From assembly GCA_045531455.1 (NCBI GenBank), contig JAZSEA010000054.1, forward strand, positions 1 through 8,079: DNA of 8,079 nt. The letters are read 5' to 3'. Of the stretch, positions 1-6,752 are shown piece after piece. This DNA comes from CAG-390 sp045531455. Lineage in GTDB: Bacteria > Bacillota > Clostridia > Oscillospirales > CAG-272. The position numbers and the translations under genes are program-made. The notes under the pieces were generated by a model, which saw only the letters and a list, made by a program, of their open reading frames with translations, was not told the origin of the DNA and did not search any database. Each line of letters starts with the position of its first letter. The stretch's first letter is position 1.

Positions 1-23
1 AAAATACTTGTTATTTCAACAAG
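1..23 (-). terminator. possible second, weak hairpin terminator at the window edge
   Basis: Read on the minus strand, CTTGTT and AACAAG form a 6-bp stem around a 5-base GAAAT loop, followed directly by TATTTT at the window edge. The stem is AT-rich and weak, so it could only back up the stronger hairpin just upstream of it in the operon transcript. The T run may continue outside the window. It could equally be chance. Confidence 0.3.
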
Positions 24-37
24 ATTCTGTACCACAC

Positions 38-76
38 AAAACACGACGGAGATTCTCTGTTTTGGGAATCGCCGTC
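38..76 (-). terminator. likely intrinsic terminator of the glycoside operon
   Basis: On the minus strand, 6 bases past the rhamnosidase stop codon, GACGG-C-GATTC pairs with GAATC-T-CCGTC. This gives ten base pairs with one central mismatch and a 10-base loop. It is followed by GTGTTTTG, which is a short and interrupted T run, so termination may be incomplete. Its position directly after the last gene of the operon supports the call. Confidence 0.6.
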
Positions 77-81
77 ATGGC

Positions 82-2631
82 TCATTTTAGCACGGTAAAT
101 TCATGCACACCTGCACCGCAAACGTGCTCCCCGTTAGGCAGGATCGCTTTAACGAACACATTGGCAGGCACTGTAATGCGATACGTAATGCTATCCACAT
201 TCTTGCGCCACTCGCTCTTCACTTTGCCATATACTCCGTTGTACTCGCAAGATGCGTGATTAATATTGCCACCAATCTTTGGCTTGATAATATATTCGTT
301 TTCGCTGCCGATCTGAATTCCACACATCTCTCCAAAGAGCCATTCGCAGACAGCACCCTTTGAATAGTGGTTGAGAGAGGCAACTCCGCCCTGCGCCTGC
401 GTGCCTTCCCAGCTTTCCCAAATGGTGTTAGCTCCCATCTTAGGCATAAAGAGCCAGCCTGGCATTTCCTCGTTTTCAAGCAGACGATAAGCGTACTCAA
501 TATCCATATCCGCAAGAACGTAGAGGATAAAGGGCGTGGACAAGAATCCTGTGCCCAGCCGCCAGCCGTAATGATCAAGAGCCTGTAAGAGACGCGCTTG
601 GGCAAACTCGGTTTGTTTTTCATCAAGCAGCTTCAAGTATAACGGGCGGACGAGCTTTGCCTGTCTGTCGGTATCATAGCTATATTTTTCGGTTTCGATC
701 AGTTTCCTATAACCGCCGCGGACGATATCCGCGTGCCTCTGATACAGTGCTTTGTCCTGCGTTTTTCCGAGGATTTCTGCAATCTCCGTCATGGTTTCCA
801 GCATATAAACGAGATATGCCGTGGTTTCCTCGGGATGAGGATTGATAAAATCTGAAACGGCGAAGGCATTTACGTCCATAGGCTCTGCCCACTCACCGTA
901 GGATTGACCGTAATTTGAGATTGTTTTGCTGTCTTTCAAGGAAAGTCCCGTAGGCAGTCCTGTCAGATAATGCTTACCAATACTCTTGATCTTGATTCTC
1001 GCGTATCTTCGCATTGCCTCGTAGTTGTCCTCAAGGATGCGTCGATCGCCAAATTTCTTGTAAATCCGATACGGAATCAGCACACCCGCATCCGACCAAC
1101 CTGCAGAACCATCCATGGCGTTCATATAAAAGTCGATGCCGCCCACAGGTGTGATCTGGCGGAACACGCCGTTTTTACGCTGACCGTCGCACATATCTCT
1201 TAGGTACTTACGCGCAAACGCGGCATAATCGAAGAAATACGATGCTGTATCGCAGAAGATTTGCGCGTCTCCCGTCCATCCGTGACGTTCACGGGTGGGG
1301 CAATCGGTGGGCACGTCGGCGTGGTTGTTCTTTGCCGACCATCTTGTATTTTCCACGAATTTGTTGATCAAAGGATGTGAGCATTCAAACGAGAGGGTTT
1401 CCTCCATATCGGAATAAACCGCGACAGCGGTGAAATCCTCGGGATTCCATTCAATATCGCCCTCAACGAGAACATATTGAAAACCGAAGATCGAGAACTT
1501 GGTCTTGTACTCGTTAAGCCCTTGCTTGGCGGTATAGATCACCTCTTGCAAAGGAGTTTGTCGCTTTTTGGTGGCGCACTGAATGTTCTTTTGGGTAAAT
1601 TCGCCGTCCTTGTCGAAGGTTTCTCCAAAGCGAAGTTTGAGTGTCTGCCCTGCTTTTGCATCGATAGAAAATTTGATGTAGCCCGCAATATTCTGCCCAA
1701 AGTCAAGCACTTTTTTGCCGCTTGGCGTGGTTATCACGGTGGGCTTGAATGTCTCATGCTCGGTTACGGGCACGTTATTGGACGCGGCAAGCGTTGCCTT
1801 GTGCTTTGTGACACGCGCCTTTTTGCTATAACTTGGCGCAAGCCTTGCATCTACGATCTCGCCATCCTGATTGTCTGCCCTGCGAAGTGCGCCGTCATTT
1901 GACCAAGCCCAAGTGCCGTCGGTTACAACCGTTTGACGCGTGCCGTCGGTCTTCTCGATTTCCAACTGTACAATGAGCTTTGTCTGCTTGCCGTACTGGT
2001 TTCTGAGCCCCCACGCGCCGCAAGATCCGCGATACCAACCGTCGGCAAGCTCTGCCGTAATGGTATTTGCACCGTTTTTCAAAAGGTCGGTTACGTCATA
2101 GGTCTGATATTGCACTCTTTTACGGTAATCGGTATGCCCGGGAGCAAGAATGAAATCCCCAACGCGCTTACCGTTGAGGCAGAGCTCATATACACCGCAA
2201 GCGCTCGCATAAATGCGTGCCTTTTTGACGTCACTTGTATCAAATTCTTTTTTGAAGCAATCCACAGGATAACGCTTGCAAGAATTTATTGTATAGTTTC
2301 CCGAAATCCATTTTGCCTGCCAATCAGATTTGTCGAGCAATCCCATTTCAAAAACCGCATCTGTTGGTTCTCCGCCGTCACCGTGCTCATCCCACAGCGT
2401 TACACTCCAATCAACTCTCTGCCGCGAACAAAGGGGTTCGGGATATATTGCGCGCATGGAATCACTCTCCACCTTACCGCTATCCCAAATAACGGTTCCG
2501 TTCGTTTGGGCAACAATCCGATAAGCCGTCTGCTTGGTGCCACCCTCGCAATTCCAGGTCAAGAGCGGCTTCTGAAAATCTGCGCCTATGGGACATTTTA
2601 GAAATTCTGTTTTGAGTCTTATCGCTTTCAT
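82..2631 (-). CDS. alpha-L-rhamnosidase, glycoside hydrolase family 78 (cytoplasmic)
   Basis: This 849-residue protein should hydrolyse terminal alpha-L-rhamnose from glycosides by the inverting GH78 mechanism. Its layout matches bacterial GH78 enzymes: an N-terminal beta-sandwich (about 15-100, with the WDSGKV stretch), the rhamnosidase N domain (about 130-300, with LNGKRVGD and DGWYRG), a concanavalin-like domain (about 300-410, with LDFGQNIAG), the (alpha/alpha)6 barrel (about 415-765) and a C-terminal beta domain (about 770-845). The barrel carries the hallmark DCPTRERHGWTGDAQ. By eye, D443, E448 and D455 match the acidic residues D567, E572 and D579 of Bacillus RhaB, and E739 in NTIWESWEG matches the catalytic base. 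There is no signal peptide, so the substrate must be imported. It is the last gene of the operon, one base after the transporter stop, and its own ribosome site (GGTAAG-like) is weak, which suggests coupled translation. The family call is secure; the natural aglycone is not known. Confidence 0.95.
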   Translation of the reverse strand: MKAIRLKTEFLKCPIGADFQKPLLTWNCEGGTKQTAYRIVAQTNGTVIWDSGKVESDSMRAIYPEPLCSRQRVDWSVTLWDEHGDGGEPTDAVFEMGLLDKSDWQAKWISGNYTINSCKRYPVDCFKKEFDTSDVKKARIYASACGVYELCLNGKRVGDFILAPGHTDYRKRVQYQTYDVTDLLKNGANTITAELADGWYRGSCGAWGLRNQYGKQTKLIVQLEIEKTDGTRQTVVTDGTWAWSNDGALRRADNQDGEIVDARLAPSYSKKARVTKHKATLAASNNVPVTEHETFKPTVITTPSGKKVLDFGQNIAGYIKFSIDAKAGQTLKLRFGETFDKDGEFTQKNIQCATKKRQTPLQEVIYTAKQGLNEYKTKFSIFGFQYVLVEGDIEWNPEDFTAVAVYSDMEETLSFECSHPLINKFVENTRWSAKNNHADVPTDCPTRERHGWTGDAQIFCDTASYFFDYAAFARKYLRDMCDGQRKNGVFRQITPVGGIDFYMNAMDGSAGWSDAGVLIPYRIYKKFGDRRILEDNYEAMRRYARIKIKSIGKHYLTGLPTGLSLKDSKTISNYGQSYGEWAEPMDVNAFAVSDFINPHPEETTAYLVYMLETMTEIAEILGKTQDKALYQRHADIVRGGYRKLIETEKYSYDTDRQAKLVRPLYLKLLDEKQTEFAQARLLQALDHYGWRLGTGFLSTPFILYVLADMDIEYAYRLLENEEMPGWLFMPKMGANTIWESWEGTQAQGGVASLNHYSKGAVCEWLFGEMCGIQIGSENEYIIKPKIGGNINHASCEYNGVYGKVKSEWRKNVDSITYRITVPANVFVKAILPNGEHVCGAGVHEFTVLK

Positions 2632-2632
2632 A

Positions 2633-4195
2633 TTACTTACCGTTCAGTTCTTTCTGAATCTTTTCGTAGTATTGCTCACCCGCAGCCATCTCCTTTTCCC
2701 ATGCAGCAGTTTCCTTTGCGGAAAGGGGTACGACTTGCTCTGTAACCTCTGCACCCTGACGAGTCTTGATAACAGCTTGCTTTCTGCCAATCGTTTTTTC
2801 TACCGAGAAGAACGCGAGAAGCACGGCAAGCACAATACCCGTAAACACTTCAAGACCCACGAAGGAGAAGGTAATCGCGTCAAGGACAGCCTGCGGCTGA
2901 GTTGCCGCAACGGTATTCCCTGCAGCGTCCATAGAAGGTGCAATATAACCGGCAGCACTCAGCATGCCGTTGAAAACTCCCGTTACAATACCAACAAGAG
3001 CTACCGCGATGACGTTATAGATCGACATTGCCAAGCCGTCGCAGCGGATACCGCTCTTCCACTCAAGATGGTCAAGCGTGTCGGCAAAGAGCGCCATAAA
3101 CACATATGCGCAAGGAAGACCGCCGATGTTCTTGATAAACTGTCCAACCAACACGATGATAAGATTGGTGGGAAACAGCCAGCAGATCAGACTACCGATG
3201 GCATAAAGCACGAAGCCCCACATAGTCACGTTTCTTTTGCCGAACTTCTTTGCCAGTGGCCACACGGCAAAGATACCAATGCCCATGGGCACACCGCCGA
3301 TGACCGAAACCAGCATCTGTGTAACGCCGTCATTATACGTACCAAGCACGTAGTTGCAATAATAGACAAGACCGAGGTTCTTCATGCTCACGCCAAAGGT
3401 GTAAATAAGGAAATACGCGAAAACGATCAAGAGATATTTATCTGTAAACACGATCTTAAGCTGCGTTTTGAATGGAATCTTCTTTTCCTCTGTATCCTGC
3501 GTTTCCTCGGTCACTCTCTCCTTGGTGAAGTAATATTCGAGAAGAATCAGCGGAAGCGTTATGATCGAAAGTATGCCCATCACCAATATCCACTTTGTCT
3601 TGTCAACGCCAAGCATGGGCATAATGACCATCGGGAAGATGAGCGCAACGAGAATGCCGCTCATCATAATGGTCGAGATCTGGTTGAATACCGAAAGGCT
3701 TCCGCGATCGGTGGTGTTTCTCGTGGAGAGCGGAACCATCAGATTATGGCTCATATTAAAGATGGTGTACGCAAAGGAATAGAAAAGATTGTAGGAAATC
3801 ATGATCCATATAACCTGTACACCCTCGCTTGCCTGCGGTACGGTAAACAGCAGCACACCTGTAATCGCAACAAGAGGCGCGGAAAGCAAAAGCCACGGGC
3901 GCGCCTTTCCCTGCTTTGTCCTGGTGCGGTCAATGACATAACCCATCACAATATTGGTGATAGCATCAATGATCTTGGACACAATGGGAAATACGGTGAG
4001 GAATACACCTCCCCAGATGTGCGTCAAATTCAGAACGTCGGTATAGTAAACGTTCAGATACGTAGCGAGCACGGCGTTGAGAAGCAGTGCACCCGCAGGG
4101 CCGATCAGGTATCCGAGCCACTTCTCCCCTGCCTTTACGCGATCGCTTTTCACTCTTGAGTGAAAGATTCTTTTTTCAAGTAATTGATTAGCCAT
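2633..4195 (-). CDS. GPH-family (MelB-like, MFS) glycoside transporter
   Basis: This 520-residue membrane protein belongs to the glycoside-pentoside-hexuronide:cation symporter family. Supporting motifs are YYTDV (50-54), the helix II/III signature IIDAITN...MGYVIDRT (75-91), GKARPW (96-101) in the first cytoplasmic loop, a charged central loop (about 222-250), and ADTLDHLEWKSG (371-382), where K380 aligns with MelB K377. About twelve hydrophobic segments lie between residues 25 and 465, followed by a charged cytoplasmic tail of about 55 residues. Of MelB's key carboxylates only D55 is kept (D77); the positions of D59 and D124 are asparagines (N81, N147), and D19 aligns near L37. Lying between two cytoplasmic hydrolases, it most likely imports their glycoside substrate. 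The ATG overlaps the end of the GH3 gene and has a good AAGGAG 7 bases upstream. Substrate and coupling ion are not known. Confidence 0.92.
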   Translation of the reverse strand: MANQLLEKRIFHSRVKSDRVKAGEKWLGYLIGPAGALLLNAVLATYLNVYYTDVLNLTHIWGGVFLTVFPIVSKIIDAITNIVMGYVIDRTRTKQGKARPWLLLSAPLVAITGVLLFTVPQASEGVQVIWIMISYNLFYSFAYTIFNMSHNLMVPLSTRNTTDRGSLSVFNQISTIMMSGILVALIFPMVIMPMLGVDKTKWILVMGILSIITLPLILLEYYFTKERVTEETQDTEEKKIPFKTQLKIVFTDKYLLIVFAYFLIYTFGVSMKNLGLVYYCNYVLGTYNDGVTQMLVSVIGGVPMGIGIFAVWPLAKKFGKRNVTMWGFVLYAIGSLICWLFPTNLIIVLVGQFIKNIGGLPCAYVFMALFADTLDHLEWKSGIRCDGLAMSIYNVIAVALVGIVTGVFNGMLSAAGYIAPSMDAAGNTVAATQPQAVLDAITFSFVGLEVFTGIVLAVLLAFFSVEKTIGRKQAVIKTRQGAEVTEQVVPLSAKETAAWEKEMAAGEQYYEKIQKELNGK

Positions 4196-6632
4196 TTTCT
4201 TTCTCCTTGTTTTTGGGAAGTGCGGGTGCTTTCACTCCGCTGCACAAGCATTTCAGTCCCTTTATAATTCTACCGTTTGCAAGATGCACGAACATTTCTG
4301 CCATGTTATAAGGGCAGCTTCCTCCTGCCGACATAGACATGGTAATAATCGAATTGGAATCAAGTATTCTCTCAAGGAAGATCGCTCCCTTGATCTTGTT
4401 GTCCCGCTCCACGCCCTCCGGCATCTTTTTTGCCTTGCGCATATCGGCCTTTGCAACCGAAAGCACAGCGGCATACAGGATCTTGCCCATGAAGGTTGCC
4501 CTCATATCCGAAAAACGGCTCTCCATACGGATGGGCTTTTTCGGAGGGATCTCGGGAATTTTGAGTCCTGCCATCTGCTCGAAAACGTCATCGGTGACCT
4601 TGTCAAGTGCGGCTTTTTTGTAAATTTCAAGCACGGCATCGGTATAGGGGTTACTTGCACTCTCTCCCGCTATGCTGACTGCCAAGCTTATCCGTACGGT
4701 CTGACAATCCGAGCAAAGCTCAAAACGGTATTCACCATCTTCAAGAACGTAGCGGTTATCGCTTAAGTTCCAATAGCGCAAATCATTCTTCTCTACCGCA
4801 ATCTCCACGCGCTGTGTTTCTCCCGCTTTCAGATATACCTTGGAAAAGCCCTTCAGTTCTCTTACGGGACAGAACACCTCCGCAGCAGGCGCGCCCACGT
4901 AAAGCTGAACGACCTCTGCGCCGTCATAAGCCCCCATATTCGTCACGTCGCAGGAAACGAGATAACCGTTTTCGATTTCCTGTACGGACATATTTTCATA
5001 ACGAAATGAGGTATATGAAAGTCCGTAACCAAACGGATAGCGAACCTTTTTCCCAGCGGTCGTATAGTAACGGTAGCCAACGAAAACGCTTTCCTTATAC
5101 ACCTCGTTTTTGGTTTTCGCGAAAGCATCGCAGAAAGGCACGTCTGCGTATTCGCACGGCCACGTTTGGGCAAGCTTTCCCGAGGGCGAAATTTCGCCAA
5201 ACAAAAGCGAATAGGTTGCCTCGCCGCCGTTTTGCCCCGGCAGATACATATTGAGAATGGCATCCACCTTGTCTGCAAACGGCAATTCAATAGGCGAACC
5301 GCCGTAAAGAATAACCGCGATGCGTTTCTTCGCCTCGATCAACGCCTCAATCAGTGCAAGCTGGTTTTCGGGCAGACGCATATTTTCTCTGTCTGCGCCT
5401 TCACTTTCCACGTAGTCGGTCAGGCCTGCAAACACGAGAATACTGTCATACTCGGCGCATGCATCAAGCGCTTCCTCTATCAGCGCGGTGCTCGCTGCAA
5501 GCTCATTTTCCCGGTACCCCTTGGCATAAGTATATTTCACACCGTTTGCATCAAATGCTGTCTTGGGTGTCGAGAGATATGTGGGATTGATCATCGAGCT
5601 TCCCGAGCCTTGGTAGCGCATCTTCTCGAACAGCTCTCCGCATACAAAATAGCCGTTGTTTTTGTCAAGCGGAAGCATTCCGCAATTTTTCAGTAGCACC
5701 GCGCTGTCTTTGGCAATCTCCTTTGCAAGGGCGTGATGTGCTTTGAAATCGGCTTGCTCCTTCTTCTTGCTTTCGTGCTTTGCTACAAGTGCGAGAACGT
5801 TTCTGACCGCCTCGTCCAGTACGGATTCGTCAAGCTCACCGCTCTCAAGTCCATCCATGATCCACTTACGGCAGATCGCGGTATCACCCGGCATTTCAAG
5901 ATCAAGCCCTGCGCGGAGCATGTTCAGGCGGTCGTGCGTTGCGCCCCAGTCGGTCATCACAAGCCCGTCAAAGCCCCACTCGCCGCGCAAAACCTCATTC
6001 AAAAGCCATGCATTCTCACTGCAATACGTGCCGTTGATTTTGTTATAAGCACACATCACCGTTTCGGGATGTGCATCCTTGACGATCATTTCAAAGGGCT
6101 TCAGATATATCTCGCGAATAGCACGCATATCGGCAACGCTATCGCCCATAAAGCGATAGTTTTCGCTGTTGTTGAGTGCAAAGTGCTTGACCGACACACC
6201 GACGCCCTCACTTTGAATACCTCGCGCCTCGGCAGCCCCCATTTTTCCCGCAAGGTAAGGGTCCTCAGAAAAATACTCAAAGCATCTGCCGCCCAACGGA
6301 TTTCTTTTGATATTGACCGCAGGGCCGAGCACAACATCCACGCCGTAGTGCTTTGCTTCCTTACCGATAGCCTTTCCCATTCTATATGTGTTTTCGGGGT
6401 TCCAGCTTGAAGCACTTGTCGCTGCTGTCGGAAAGCACGTAGCAGGCTCACTTCCCGTTACTCCGTTATCGCCGCCTGCGCCTTGTACACGCAGCCCGTG
6501 AGGGCCGTCGCTCATTCGGACGCGCGGAATATGCACGCGCGGAACGGGATTGGTGTACATAAAATCCGTGCCCGCAACCAAAGCTACCTTTTCTTCACGG
6601 GTAAGCGATTTCATAATATTCTCTATATCCAT
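4188..6632 (-). CDS. glycoside hydrolase family 3 beta-glycosidase (probable beta-glucosidase) with C-terminal extension
   Basis: This 814-residue enzyme should release a beta-linked sugar, most likely glucose, by the retaining GH3 mechanism. The catalytic (alpha/beta)8 domain (about 1-285) shows SDGPHGLR with substrate-binding D42, the K149-H150 pair in VSVKHFALNN, and the nucleophile D228 in LVMTDWGA. The second alpha/beta sandwich (about 300-545) holds ESEGADR, where E411 is the likely acid/base. A fibronectin III-like domain follows (about 555-650), starting after PFGYGLSYTSF. No PA14 insert is seen. Residues about 655-814 form an extra, partly basic tail (KKPIRMESRFSD, MRKAKKM) ending in a lysine/glutamate stretch. 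There is no signal peptide, so the enzyme is cytoplasmic. It is the first gene of the operon, with AAGGAG 7 bases before the ATG, and overlaps the transporter start by 8 bases. GH3 also contains xylosidases and arabinofuranosidases, so the sugar is inferred from context. Confidence 0.94.
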   Translation of the reverse strand: MDIENIMKSLTREEKVALVAGTDFMYTNPVPRVHIPRVRMSDGPHGLRVQGAGGDNGVTGSEPATCFPTAATSASSWNPENTYRMGKAIGKEAKHYGVDVVLGPAVNIKRNPLGGRCFEYFSEDPYLAGKMGAAEARGIQSEGVGVSVKHFALNNSENYRFMGDSVADMRAIREIYLKPFEMIVKDAHPETVMCAYNKINGTYCSENAWLLNEVLRGEWGFDGLVMTDWGATHDRLNMLRAGLDLEMPGDTAICRKWIMDGLESGELDESVLDEAVRNVLALVAKHESKKKEQADFKAHHALAKEIAKDSAVLLKNCGMLPLDKNNGYFVCGELFEKMRYQGSGSSMINPTYLSTPKTAFDANGVKYTYAKGYRENELAASTALIEEALDACAEYDSILVFAGLTDYVESEGADRENMRLPENQLALIEALIEAKKRIAVILYGGSPIELPFADKVDAILNMYLPGQNGGEATYSLLFGEISPSGKLAQTWPCEYADVPFCDAFAKTKNEVYKESVFVGYRYYTTAGKKVRYPFGYGLSYTSFRYENMSVQEIENGYLVSCDVTNMGAYDGAEVVQLYVGAPAAEVFCPVRELKGFSKVYLKAGETQRVEIAVEKNDLRYWNLSDNRYVLEDGEYRFELCSDCQTVRISLAVSIAGESASNPYTDAVLEIYKKAALDKVTDDVFEQMAGLKIPEIPPKKPIRMESRFSDMRATFMGKILYAAVLSVAKADMRKAKKMPEGVERDNKIKGAIFLERILDSNSIITMSMSAGGSCPYNMAEMFVHLANGRIIKGLKCLCSGVKAPALPKNKEKENG
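4201..4208 (-). promoter_or_regulatory. ribosome binding site of the transporter, inside the GH3 gene
   Basis: On the minus strand AAGGAGAA lies 7 bases (counting from AAGGAG) before the transporter ATG at 4195. It is embedded in the last lysine/glutamate codons of the GH3 gene (the KEKENG end). Because the GH3 stop lies beyond the transporter start, ribosomes finishing GH3 cover this site, so translation of the two genes is probably coupled. It also fixes the transporter start codon. Confidence 0.8.
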
Positions 6633-6639
6633 AAAAATT

Positions 6640-6645
6640 CTCCTT
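6640..6645 (-). promoter_or_regulatory. ribosome binding site of the GH3 gene
   Basis: On the minus strand AAGGAG lies 7 bases before the ATG at 6632, ideal spacing that confirms the start. Its first two bases overlap one copy of the 12-base direct repeat (6644-6655), so a protein or RNA structure at that repeat could affect translation. Confidence 0.85.
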
Positions 6646-6655
6646 GTGATACAAT
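6644..6655 (+). repeat. 12-base direct repeat, copy 1 (TTGTGATACAAT)
   Basis: This sequence matches 11 of 12 bases of TTGTGATATAAT at 6712-6723 in the same orientation, with starts 68 bases apart. Copy 1 contains a small inverted repeat (TTGT-gat-ACAA) and falls in the predicted 5' leader of the GH3 message, next to its ribosome site. It is a candidate operator for the divergent AraC regulator, but part of the match may only reflect the -10 box in the other copy. Confidence 0.4.
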
Positions 6656-6656
6656 C

Positions 6657-6670
6657 TTACATTTTACATT
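6657..6670 (+). repeat. tandem 7-base repeat, TTACATT twice
   Basis: Two perfect, adjacent copies of TTACATT overlap the -10 box and the predicted transcription start of the minus-strand operon. The phase of 7 bases does not match a helical turn, so a classical side-by-side AraC site is not obvious. The region is AT-rich and chance is possible. Confidence 0.4.
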
Positions 6671-6696
6671 ATATCATAAATCTCGTCGTTGTTCTT
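6668..6696 (-). promoter_or_regulatory. promoter of the GH3-transporter-GH78 operon
   Basis: On the minus strand a perfect TATAAT (6668-6673) is preceded by TGA, giving an extended -10. The hexamer at 17-base spacing (AAGAAC, 6691-6696) is a poor -35, and AGAACA at 16 bases is little better. A strong -10 with a weak -35 fits a promoter that needs an activator such as the divergent AraC protein. Transcription should start near 6658-6661, leaving a leader of about 26-29 bases. Confidence 0.65.
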
Positions 6697-6723
6697 GCAT
6701 TTTCGTCCAATTTGTGATATAAT
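6695..6723 (+). promoter_or_regulatory. promoter of the AraC-family regulator gene
   Basis: TTGCAT (6695-6700) and TATAAT (6718-6723) are separated by 17 bases, and TGA before the -10 gives an extended -10 identical over nine bases (TGATATAAT) to the opposing operon promoter. Its -35 overlaps the -35 zone of that promoter, so the two promoters lie back to back. Transcription should begin near 6730, downstream of the upstream in-frame TTG, which rules that TTG out as a start. Confidence 0.65.
6712..6723 (+). repeat. 12-base direct repeat, copy 2 (TTGTGATATAAT)
   Basis: This is the second copy of the repeat at 6644-6655, with one mismatch (T for C). It coincides with the extended -10 of the regulator promoter, so a regulator bound here would repress its own gene. 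The link to regulation is inference. Confidence 0.4.
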
Positions 6724-6739
6724 TGTCTTGTGTTGTTGT

Positions 6740-6747
6740 AGGAGGTG
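6740..6747 (+). promoter_or_regulatory. ribosome binding site of the AraC-family gene
   Basis: AGGAGGTG is a near-perfect anti-16S match, ending its GGAGG core 7 bases before ATG 6753. This decides the start against the upstream in-frame TTG at 6723, which has no such site and lies within the -10 box. Confidence 0.88.
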
Positions 6748-6752
6748 ATGAT

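Noticed and set aside
1933..2601. 222-residue open frame on the plus strand, antisense to the rhamnosidase
   Set aside because: It has no domain, no ribosome binding site and no promoter, and it lies within the conserved GH78 N-terminal coding region.
2588..4159. 523-residue open frame on the plus strand, antisense to the transporter
   Set aside because: It lies wholly opposite a clear GPH transporter. Its protein is rich in histidine, arginine and cysteine with no recognisable domain, and it has no ribosome site. It is open only because of the codon use of the real gene.
5733..6410. 225-residue open frame on the plus strand, antisense to the GH3 catalytic domain
   Set aside because: The minus strand here encodes the nucleophile and substrate-binding motifs of GH3, and the antisense frame shows no family features.
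6723..6752. Upstream in-frame TTG start for the AraC-family gene
   Set aside because: The TTG sits in the promoter -10 box, before the predicted transcription start, and AGGAGGTG is placed ideally for ATG 6753.
6633..6752. Catabolite-repression (cre) or CRP-like operator in the intergenic region
   Set aside because: No stretch matches the cre consensus well, and the TGTGA stretches lack the paired TCACA half-site at proper spacing.
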